Under the pieces are notes generated by a model. The model was not told where the DNA came from. It saw only the letters and a list, made by a program, of their open reading frames with translations, and ran no database searches. DNA of 16,320 nucleotides, from NCBI GenBank assembly GCA_016214375.1, contig JACROQ010000143.1, positions 1 through 16,320 of the forward strand. Reading direction: 5' to 3'. The first letter of the stretch is position 1, and every line of letters starts with the position of its first letter. Made by a program: the position numbers and the translations under genes. This DNA comes from Nitrospirota bacterium. Lineage in GTDB: Bacteria > Nitrospirota > 9FT-COMBO-42-15 > HDB-SIOI813. Shown here piece after piece: positions 7,132 through 13,377 of the stretch.

Positions 7132-8412
7132 ATGAAGATCAGCCGTCGCAATTTGCTCAAATCCATTGGGGTGAGTATGGCAGGGGGTATCTTCATCAAT
7201 GGGGTCTCATCTCAAAGGGTGTTTGGAGAGGAGAAGGGGATATCCAAGGTGCACAAACCTGTGCTTCCCCCTCCAACCGGAAAGAGGGTCGTTATCCTCG
7301 GGGGCGGCTACTCCGGCCTCTACTGTGCCACGACACTGAGAGACCTGGCCCCGGAGGCAGAGATCGTAGTGGTCGAGAAATATCCATTCTTCATATCCGG
7401 TCCGTCTCATGTAGACTTTGTTGCAGGTCTCAAGCACCTTGATGAGATTACGAGGAGCTATGACCCGATCGCAGGAAGGAATATCCGTGTTATTCGTTCA
7501 GAGGTTATTGGCGTTGTCCCTGAAGAGAAGAAGGTATTGACGGCCTCCGGCAATCTTGAATACACCCTCCTTCTCATCTCGACCGGCATCCGGATTGCTG
7601 ATGAGGATGTGCTGAATCTCATCGAACAGCCGGCCTCAAATGCCCATGCCTGGGAGATCGGTGAGACCGTAGAGATGCGAAAGAGGGTAGAGGCATTCAC
7701 CGGGGGGAGGTTTGTGGTCACAGTCCCCACGGCGCCTTTCAAATGCCCGCCGGGCCCCTATGAGGTTGCCTGTCTCCTGCGGGAGTATTTTAACAACAAA
7801 AAGGTCAAGGCAGAGATCACGGTCGTGGATGCAAATGACAAGCCCCAGCCAGGTCCGTTAGCCCAGAAATGGACAGGGGTCCTGGAGGCCAGAGAAATAA
7901 AGTACATGCCCAACAGCAAGGTGGTGGAGATCGCTGCAGGGGCAAGACAGTTGATCACGGACAAGGGGGAGAAGGTGGGCTATGATCTCGTCAGCATCAT
8001 CCCGCCAAACAAGGCGGCGACTTTCATCAGGGATGCCGGATTGGGTGACCCCTTTGTGGATGTGGACCCTGCCACATTCAGTTCGAAAAAATGTGACCAT
8101 ATATTTGCAACAGGGGATTGTGCAAAGGTCCCGTATACAAAGTCCGCTTTTACTGCATCCCTGCAGGGGAAGAGTGTGGCACACCATCTGGCGATGGCCT
8201 TGGGCCCCTTAGGTATCGATGTGAAAGATCCGGACCCGATTTACAATGTCTGTTATCCCTATGTCTCGAGTGAGGAGTCCATGATGGTCCGTGCGGATTG
8301 GGACAGGGATGGAAAGATGCTGAAGGCGGATGCGGATAACCCCAAGAAGGAATATGCCAGCTCAAGAGCTGCCTGGGAAAGGGGATTGATCAGTGGCCTG
8401 TTTGGCTCGTAG
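7132..8412 (+). CDS. Tat-exported FAD flavoprotein, flavocytochrome c sulfide dehydrogenase / sulfide:quinone oxidoreductase type
   Basis: A 426-aa flavoprotein. The N-terminus MKISRRNLLKSIG carries a twin-arginine motif (RR 5-6) followed by a hydrophobic stretch, so export folded with FAD is predicted. A Rossmann FAD-binding site VVILGGGYSG lies at 53-62 and a second FAD motif FATGDC at 325-330. Two cysteines fall in the contexts of the redox-active disulfide of flavocytochrome c sulfide dehydrogenase: C205 in APFKCPPGPYE and C374 in VCYPYVS, the latter in the C-terminal FCSD flavin-binding domain. The family oxidises sulfide to sulfur, usually passing electrons to a c-type cytochrome subunit. 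No CXXCH protein is nearby. GGGAGGTG just upstream supports the ATG. The next gene overlaps its 3' end by 20 bp. Sulfide oxidation is likely but not certain. Confidence 0.85.
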   Translation: MKISRRNLLKSIGVSMAGGIFINGVSSQRVFGEEKGISKVHKPVLPPPTGKRVVILGGGYSGLYCATTLRDLAPEAEIVVVEKYPFFISGPSHVDFVAGLKHLDEITRSYDPIAGRNIRVIRSEVIGVVPEEKKVLTASGNLEYTLLLISTGIRIADEDVLNLIEQPASNAHAWEIGETVEMRKRVEAFTGGRFVVTVPTAPFKCPPGPYEVACLLREYFNNKKVKAEITVVDANDKPQPGPLAQKWTGVLEAREIKYMPNSKVVEIAAGARQLITDKGEKVGYDLVSIIPPNKAATFIRDAGLGDPFVDVDPATFSSKKCDHIFATGDCAKVPYTKSAFTASLQGKSVAHHLAMALGPLGIDVKDPDPIYNVCYPYVSSEESMMVRADWDRDGKMLKADADNPKKEYASSRAAWERGLISGLFGS

Positions 8413-9157
8413 GCTATCGGTATTCCTGATCATCGCCGGATTTATCTCGTTATGGGAACTGGGGAGACCGGTGACGTTGAGTGCGGCCGAAGAGATAGCC
8501 CCCTCACCCCCATCCTTTGAGAAACGGGTGAATGTGAAAAAGGGTCTGGTTGCCTTTGTGGAGGTAAAGGCTGAGGAGCCGGTCACAATCTATATCATGT
8601 ATTCCACGCAGTACACGAAATACAAGGCAACAGGGTCCGCAGACGGGATATTAGAATTTAAAAATATCACGTGGCTCATCTATCCGATCCCTGCCCTGAT
8701 GGAGGAGCAGACGGTCTACTTCGTATCGTTTGTCCCAAAGGGGGGGCCAAAAAGAGAGGATATCCTGCTTTATACCCTATATGAAGATATCCATGCGCGG
8801 ATAGACCGGCTTATAAAAGGTGAGGAGATGCTCAGGGCCGGGATGGAGATGGCAGTAGCGGGCGGCACTGAGGTGATAAGGCTTACCCCGCTCATACCCG
8901 GTCTCAAGGTCAGGCTTGACTTCTCAGGCGATACCCGGTTTGTCATTGTAAAGACTATAGACCTTGCGAGGTACAGGAAGGGGGTAAAGAGTTTTGAACA
9001 ACTGTATGAGGAATCTGATCTGAAAGGGTCAGAGAAGGGGATTAACTTTTCAACAACAGACTTCGAAGACCTCTACCTGATCGTCAGGACACCTGGCCCC
9101 ATTCGGGTGAAATCTGCCATCCATGCGACGAAGGAGTCTGCAGAATCCGGGTGTTGA
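8393..9157 (+). CDS. Exported protein of unknown function
   Basis: A 254-aa product whose family I do not recognise. The GTG start overlaps the flavoprotein by 20 bp, and AAAGGGG lies 8 nt upstream, so translation is probably coupled. The N-terminus (MACLARRLSVFLIIAGFISL) has basic residues then a hydrophobic core, and a signal-peptidase site is plausible around LSA-AEE (about residue 31). There is no lipobox. The mature part is predicted to be periplasmic, rich in beta-prone segments (VTIYIMYS, TVYFVSFVP, KVRLDFS, TRFVIVKTI), with a helical basic/acidic middle (about 131-150). There is no heme motif; the only cysteines are C3, in the predicted signal peptide, and the very last residue C254. 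Gene coupling suggests a role alongside the flavoprotein, for example as a partner or scaffold; this is inference. Confidence 0.75.
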   Translation: MACLARRLSVFLIIAGFISLWELGRPVTLSAAEEIAPSPPSFEKRVNVKKGLVAFVEVKAEEPVTIYIMYSTQYTKYKATGSADGILEFKNITWLIYPIPALMEEQTVYFVSFVPKGGPKREDILLYTLYEDIHARIDRLIKGEEMLRAGMEMAVAGGTEVIRLTPLIPGLKVRLDFSGDTRFVIVKTIDLARYRKGVKSFEQLYEESDLKGSEKGINFSTTDFEDLYLIVRTPGPIRVKSAIHATKESAESGC

Positions 9158-9182
9158 CAACGCGGTCAAAGTAGTTTAAAGT
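9154..9182 (+). promoter_or_regulatory. Promoter of the pyrimidine operon
   Basis: A perfect -35 TTGACA (9154-9159) and TAAAGT (-10, 9177-9182, four of six consensus positions) are separated by an ideal 17-bp spacer. The -35 overlaps the stop codon of the preceding gene. Transcription would begin near 9189, giving a leader of about 120 nt that contains the attenuator. Confidence 0.65.
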
Positions 9183-9190
9183 ATCGATAG

Positions 9191-9221
9191 CCTTTAATTT
9201 AGCCCGGTGCGGCTAAGAAGG
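9191..9221 (+). promoter_or_regulatory. PyrR-binding hairpin (anti-antiterminator) in the pyr leader
   Basis: TTAGCC (9199-9204) and GGCTAA (9211-9216) form a 6-bp stem around loop CGGTGC; beyond an internal loop, CCTT (9191-9194) pairs with AAGG (9218-9221). The segment AGCCCGGTGCGGCT (9201-9214) matches the published PyrR binding-loop consensus ARUCCNGNGAGGYU at 12 of 14 positions. Downstream bases AGAAGG (9216-9221) can instead pair with CCTTCT (9257-9262), the 5' side of the terminator. That is the mutually exclusive folding expected for PyrR attenuation: PyrR with UMP/UTP would stabilise this hairpin and so permit termination. Confidence 0.7.
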
Positions 9222-9256
9222 GGAATAGAATGATCCATAGCGAAATTTACAAAAGA

Positions 9257-9293
9257 CCTTCTCTCCTGTCACAAGGGGAGGAGGTTTTTTTTT
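9257..9293 (+). terminator. Intrinsic terminator / attenuator before pyrR
   Basis: CCTTCTCTCC (9257-9266) pairs over 10 bp (two G-U) with GGGGAGGAGG (9275-9284) around an 8-nt loop, followed by nine T residues (9285-9293). It lies between the promoter and pyrR, 17 bp before the start codon, so it is read as the regulated attenuator of the operon and not only as an upstream gene terminator. Confidence 0.8.
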
Positions 9294-9310
9294 AAGTACA
9301 TAGGGAGCCG

Positions 9311-9844
9311 ATGTCTGAAAAGGTCATCATGGATCAACTGGGGATCGGAAGGGCCCTGAGCCGTATCTCGCACGAGATCATTGAGCGGAACAAGGGGACT
9401 GAGGGGCTTGTGTTGGTGGGCATACGCACTTGCGGCATCCATTTGGCCAGACGCATTTCGGAGAAGATCAGGGAGATTGAAAAATCCGAGGTGCCGGTAG
9501 GGATCCTGGACATTACACTCTATCGCGACGACCTGCTTACAAAGAAGGGACACCCGGCAGTGCGAAAGACCGATATCCCCTTTGACCTCGCCGGTACGGT
9601 GGTGGTCCTGGTGGATGATGTCCTCTATACCGGGAGGACGATCAGGGCGGCCATGGATGAGCTGATGGACTTCGGACGTCCTGCCATGATACAGCTTGCC
9701 GTATTGATAGACCGGGGACACCGGGAGCTTCCTATCCGGGCAGATTATGTCGGGAAGGGGGTCCCGACTTCTAAAACGGCCGTGATAAAGGTCTTGTTAT
9801 CTGAAGAAGGGATGGAGGACAGGGTTATCCTGAGAGAGGATTAA
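9311..9844 (+). CDS. pyrR: PyrR: pyr mRNA-binding attenuation regulator / uracil phosphoribosyltransferase
   Basis: A 177-aa protein of normal PyrR length. The PRPP-binding motif VVVLVDDVLYTGRT lies at 97-110, and the PyrR-type C-terminal section DRGHRELPIRADYVGKG (134-150) is intact. An early basic region with the GIRTCGIHLARRI segment (38-50) fits the RNA-binding/PRTase fold. PyrR binds pyr leader RNA when UMP/UTP is high and causes termination; many members also make UMP from uracil and PRPP. The match of its own leader to a PyrR binding loop plus terminator supports the regulator role here. AGGGAG precedes the ATG. The stop abuts the pyrB start directly. Confidence 0.95.
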   Translation: MSEKVIMDQLGIGRALSRISHEIIERNKGTEGLVLVGIRTCGIHLARRISEKIREIEKSEVPVGILDITLYRDDLLTKKGHPAVRKTDIPFDLAGTVVVLVDDVLYTGRTIRAAMDELMDFGRPAMIQLAVLIDRGHRELPIRADYVGKGVPTSKTAVIKVLLSEEGMEDRVILRED

Positions 9845-10771
9845 ATGGAGCTGAAACGCAAAGATCTCCTGGATATCAAAGGACTCGATCGGGAAGAGAT
9901 CGAGCTGATCCTTGATACGGCGGAGTCCTTCAAAGAGGTGACCGGGAGAGAGATCAAGAAGGTCCCGACACTTCGGGGGAAGACGGTGGTCAACCTCTTT
10001 TTTGAGCCGAGCACCCGGACAAGGACCTCCTTTGAGATTGCGGCAAAGAGGCTGTCTGCGGATGTCATCAATTTCTCGGTATCAGGCAGCAGTGTCTCCA
10101 AGGGGGAGACCCTCCTTGACACGGCAAGGAACATCGAGGCCATGAGGGCAGATTTTATCATTATCAGACACCCGGCCTCCGGTGCACCGCATATCCTGGC
10201 ACGGAATCTCCGGAGCTCGGTCATCAATGCCGGGGATGGCCTTCATGAGCATCCGACCCAGGCGCTCCTGGACATGTTTACAATCCGGGAGAGAAAGGGG
10301 AAGATCGAGGGCCTTACGGTGGCCATCATTGGGGATATCGCCCACAGCCGTGTGGCCAGATCAAATATTTATGGTCTGACACGAATGGGGGCACGGGTAC
10401 GCGTTGCCGGTCCTCCCGCTCTGATCCCGGCGGAAGTCGAAACCCTAGGGGTCTCTGTCTTCTATGACATGGAAGAGGCCCTTTCAGGGGCAGATGTGAT
10501 CATGGTGCTGAGGATACAGTTAGAGCGTCAGGGGAAAAACTATTTTCCGACGTTGCGGGAGTTTGCCAGGCTTTATTGCCTGACCCAGGAACGGGCAGGT
10601 CATGCAAAGGGGGATGCGATGATCATGCACCCGGGGCCTGTCAACAGGGGGATAGAGATCTCGCCTGAGGTTGCAGACGGACTCTCTTCCGTCATCCTGG
10701 AGCAGGTGACCAATGGGGTGGCTGTCAGAATGGCAGTGCTCTATCTCTTGTCCGGGAGTGGGGAGATTTGA
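9845..10771 (+). CDS. pyrB: Aspartate carbamoyltransferase catalytic chain
   Basis: A 308-aa cytosolic enzyme condensing carbamoyl phosphate with aspartate to N-carbamoyl-aspartate, the committed step of pyrimidine synthesis. Diagnostic motifs: carbamoyl-phosphate site FFEPSTRTRTSFE (52-64), RHPASGAPH (108-116), HEHPTQALLDMFTI (134-147), the aspartate-site LRIQLERQ (222-229), and HPGPVNRGIEI (262-272). Length is standard for a catalytic chain. No pyrI regulatory chain follows, so control is probably transcriptional through PyrR. The ATG is immediately next to the pyrR stop (0 bp), with GAGAGAGGA just upstream. The gap after it holds a dispersed repeat rather than a terminator. Confidence 0.97.
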   Translation: MELKRKDLLDIKGLDREEIELILDTAESFKEVTGREIKKVPTLRGKTVVNLFFEPSTRTRTSFEIAAKRLSADVINFSVSGSSVSKGETLLDTARNIEAMRADFIIIRHPASGAPHILARNLRSSVINAGDGLHEHPTQALLDMFTIRERKGKIEGLTVAIIGDIAHSRVARSNIYGLTRMGARVRVAGPPALIPAEVETLGVSVFYDMEEALSGADVIMVLRIQLERQGKNYFPTLREFARLYCLTQERAGHAKGDAMIMHPGPVNRGIEISPEVADGLSSVILEQVTNGVAVRMAVLYLLSGSGEI

Positions 10772-10793
10772 TCGAGGATTTTCAGATGAACCG

Positions 10794-10901
10794 CTCATGA
10801 GCCGCAGGCTCACAAAGGGGCATGAAAATGTCACCCTGAGCCGAAGGCGAAGGGTCTGACCCGCAGGGTTAATCAGATTCTTCGCTACGCTCAGAATGAC
10901 A
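10794..10901. repeat. Dispersed palindromic repeat, copy C (short form) with upstream shared segment
   Basis: The core is 10829-10901 (73 bp). It keeps the outer inverted ends (TGTCACCCTGAGCC... and ...CTACGCTCAGAATGACA) but lacks the internal half-copy and TGACACTTCGTGTCA palindrome found at 2724-2845 and 6958-7081. The preceding 10794-10828 (CTCATGAGCCGC, CTCACAAAGGGG) matches 6916-6957. The repeat sits inside the pyr operon between pyrB and pyrC and would form a strong hairpin in the polycistronic mRNA. Confidence 0.85.
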
Positions 10902-10919
10902 GGTAACGAGGAATTCCGA

Positions 10920-12194
10920 ATGAACTTATTAATCAAAAATGGCCGCATAGTGGATCCGGTCAATCATGTAGACCAGGTTGCTGACCTTTTGATCGCGGAT
11001 GGAAAGGTCAGGCAGATTGCCCAGGAGATCCCTGTGACGCCGGATGCAGAGGCGATTGATGCCACAGGGCAATGGGTGGTCCCGGGGCTCATTGATGTGC
11101 ATACCCACTTAAGGGAGCCGGGGTTTGAATATAAAGAGACCATCAGGACCGGGACCATGGCGGCGGCTGCAGGTGGATTTACCACGATATGCTGTATGCC
11201 CAACACCAAGCCTGTCAATGACTCTCAGGCGGTCACAGAATTTATCCTCCGGAAGGCGGCCACAGAGGGGATGGTCAATGTCCTCCCTGTGGGTGCTATT
11301 ACGAAGGGCTGCCAAGGGGAAGAGATCACAGAGATGGGGGATCTCAGAGAGGCAGGCTGTATTGCGGTATCCGATGATGGAAGGCCTGTCATGAACAGTG
11401 CGGTCATGCGGAGGGCCATGGAATATGCGAGTATGTTCCACCTCCCCGTGATCTCCCACTGTGAGGACACGAACCTCGCGGAAGAGGGCGTCATGAACGA
11501 GGGGAGGGTCTCCACAGAGCTGGGATTGCGGGGGATACCGAATGCATCAGAGGATGTCATGGCGGCCAGGGATATTGAGCTTGCAGCCCTTACCAATGCC
11601 CATCTCCATATCGCCCATGTGAGTACACAGGGTTCTGTTGAACTGATCCGGCGGGCAAAAGAAGAGGGGATCCGGGTAACTGCTGAGACCTGCCCCCATT
11701 ATCTCGTGCTGACGGATGAGGCCGTGACCGGTTATAATACCAATACAAAGATAAAGCCTCCGCTCAGGACGTTGAAAGACGTTGAGGCGGTCAGGAAGGG
11801 TCTCAGGGAGGGGGTCATTGACGTCATTGCCACAGACCATGCCCCCCATGCCCAGGTGGAGAAGGAGATGGAGTTTGACTCTGCCCCGTTCGGTATTACC
11901 GGGCTTGAAACTGCAGTAGCTATCGCCCTCCAATTAGTGGATGAAGGGGTCCTGACAGTCAATGAAATGGTGTTGAAGATGTCCGGCAAACCTGCTAAGC
12001 TCCTCAATATTGACAGGGGCCATCTCTCTGTAGGTGCGGTTGCGGATATTACAGTCATAGACCCTCGTGCAACATGGGTGGTCGATCCGCCACAGTTGAA
12101 ATCCAGGGGCAAAAACACACCCTTTGAGGGGTGGAAGATGAAGGGAAGGGTCACGCATACGATCGTCGGGGGGAAGGTAGTTTATAAGGGATGA
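10920..12194 (+). CDS. pyrC: Dihydroorotase (type I)
   Basis: A 424-aa amidohydrolase that cyclises N-carbamoyl-aspartate to dihydroorotate. Numbered from this start: metal ligands in DVHTHLREPG (59-68, H61 and H63), substrate-binding MPNTKPVNDS (93-102), conserved SDDG (151-154), SHCED (179-183), HIAHVST (230-236) and ATDHAPH (304-310). These are typical of the large, type I bacterial enzyme. The reading frame is open back to an ATG at 10896, but that ATG is part of the dispersed repeat (CAGAATGACA). The ATG at 10920 has GAGGAA 6 nt upstream and gives the usual N-terminus MNLLIKNGRIVDP, so I place the start there. Confidence 0.96.
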   Translation: MNLLIKNGRIVDPVNHVDQVADLLIADGKVRQIAQEIPVTPDAEAIDATGQWVVPGLIDVHTHLREPGFEYKETIRTGTMAAAAGGFTTICCMPNTKPVNDSQAVTEFILRKAATEGMVNVLPVGAITKGCQGEEITEMGDLREAGCIAVSDDGRPVMNSAVMRRAMEYASMFHLPVISHCEDTNLAEEGVMNEGRVSTELGLRGIPNASEDVMAARDIELAALTNAHLHIAHVSTQGSVELIRRAKEEGIRVTAETCPHYLVLTDEAVTGYNTNTKIKPPLRTLKDVEAVRKGLREGVIDVIATDHAPHAQVEKEMEFDSAPFGITGLETAVAIALQLVDEGVLTVNEMVLKMSGKPAKLLNIDRGHLSVGAVADITVIDPRATWVVDPPQLKSRGKNTPFEGWKMKGRVTHTIVGGKVVYKG

Positions 12195-12201
12195 CGGAAA
12201 C

Positions 12202-12224
12202 TCCCTCCTCTTCAAGGGGAGGGA
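12202..12224. repeat. Intergenic hairpin between pyrC and carA
   Basis: TCCCTCCTC (12202-12210) and GGGGAGGGA (12216-12224) form a 9-bp stem (one G-U) around TTCAA. There is no T tract, so it is not an intrinsic terminator. The adjoining CAGGGTGGGGATGGG resembles the tail of widespread short GC-rich bacterial intergenic repeats, and it may stabilise or separate segments of the operon mRNA. Confidence 0.5.
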
Positions 12225-12249
12225 CAGGGTGGGGATGGGATATGCTCAG

Positions 12250-13377
12250 ATGAAAACGGCAATACTTGCACTTGCAGATGGTACAGTCTTTGATGGGTAT
12301 TCCTTCGGTGCTGAAGGGGAGGCGGTTGGTGAGGTGGTGTTTAACACCAGCATGACCGGGTATCAGGAGATCCTGACCGACCCCTCGTACAAAGGCCAGA
12401 TCGTGACCATGACCTATCCCCATATCGGGAACTATGGGGTGAACGAAACAGATGTAGAATCTTTGCGGCCGCATCTCTCCGGTTTTATTGTTAAGGAGCT
12501 ATCGCAACACCCAAGCAACTGGCGGTCACAGAAGAGTCTGGATGTCTATCTGCGGGATTGCGGGATTGCCGGCATTCAGGGGATAGACACCCGCGCCCTT
12601 ACACGGCGGCTGCGGGATCATGGTTCCCAGATGGGGATCATATCCACTGTAGAATTGGACCCTCAACGACTTGCCGGGAGAGTCAGAGGATTGCTGGGGC
12701 TCGTGGGGCTTGATACGGTGAAGGAAGTGACGTGTGCTGAATCATTCAGATGGATAAATCCCCCCAACCCAGTGGGGACAGAATTTAATTCTGTCCCCTC
12801 AAAGGGGGGCAAAGGGGAATTCAAGGTCGTTGTCTATGACTTTGGCGTTAAGTGGAATATCCTCAGGATGCTTAAGAGTTCTAGATGTGAGGTCACGGTA
12901 GTCCCGGCATCCACTTCTGCAGAAGATGTCTTAGCGATGAATCCTGAGGGCATTCTCTTGTCCAATGGGCCGGGAGACCCGGAAGGGGTATCCTATGCGA
13001 TTGGGAATGTCAAAAGGCTTATTGGCAGGAAACCGATATTCGGCATCTGCCTCGGGCATCAGATCCTGGGGCTTGCCCTGGGGGGGAAGACCTACAAGCT
13101 GAGGTTTGGCCACCACGGGGGAAATCAACCGGTCATGGACCTCTCCACACGAAAGGTGGAGATCACGGCCCAGAACCACAACTTTGCCGTAGATATTGAC
13201 TCCATAGGCGGCGATGTGGAACTTACCCATATCAACCTGAATGACCAGACCGTCGAGGGGATGCGTCACACGAGATACCCTGTATTCTCTGTGCAATACC
13301 ACCCTGAGGCATCTCCGGGTCCGCATGATTCCGGGTATTTGTTTGAGCGATTTGCAGAGATGATGAAAAATGCCTAA
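12250..13377 (+). CDS. carA: Carbamoyl-phosphate synthase small (glutaminase) subunit
   Basis: A 375-aa subunit that hydrolyses glutamine and channels ammonia to CarB. The N-terminal CarA domain begins MKTAILALADGTVFDGYSFG and includes FNTSMTGYQEILTDPSY (31-47). The class I glutamine amidotransferase domain follows (about 191-370), with LSNGPGDPEG (237-246), nucleophile C267 in GICLGHQ, and H351/E353 in YHPEASPGPHDSGYLF. Upstream in-frame GTG 12229 and ATG 12235 exist, but ATG 12250 gives the standard N-terminus and has GGGGATGGGA upstream. The linker between domains (about residues 169-190) is expanded by a palindromic repeat translated in frame as GTEFNSVP. The 3' end overlaps carB by 8 bp. 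Confidence 0.96.
   Translation: MKTAILALADGTVFDGYSFGAEGEAVGEVVFNTSMTGYQEILTDPSYKGQIVTMTYPHIGNYGVNETDVESLRPHLSGFIVKELSQHPSNWRSQKSLDVYLRDCGIAGIQGIDTRALTRRLRDHGSQMGIISTVELDPQRLAGRVRGLLGLVGLDTVKEVTCAESFRWINPPNPVGTEFNSVPSKGGKGEFKVVVYDFGVKWNILRMLKSSRCEVTVVPASTSAEDVLAMNPEGILLSNGPGDPEGVSYAIGNVKRLIGRKPIFGICLGHQILGLALGGKTYKLRFGHHGGNQPVMDLSTRKVEITAQNHNFAVDIDSIGGDVELTHINLNDQTVEGMRHTRYPVFSVQYHPEASPGPHDSGYLFERFAEMMKNA
12774..12798 (+). repeat. GGGGACAG palindrome, in-frame copy in carA
   Basis: A perfect 25-bp palindrome: arm GGGGACAGAATT, central T, then its exact complement. It is translated as GTEFNSVP within the linker between the two CarA domains. The same palindrome, with central A, occurs in carB at 15109-15133 in the same phase. 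It is itself flanked by C6 (12760-12765) and G6 (12804-12809). Confidence 0.85.

Noticed and set aside
12202..12224. Intrinsic terminator between pyrC and carA
   Set aside because: A stable stem exists but no T tract follows, and carA continues the pathway on the same strand; treated as an intercistronic hairpin.
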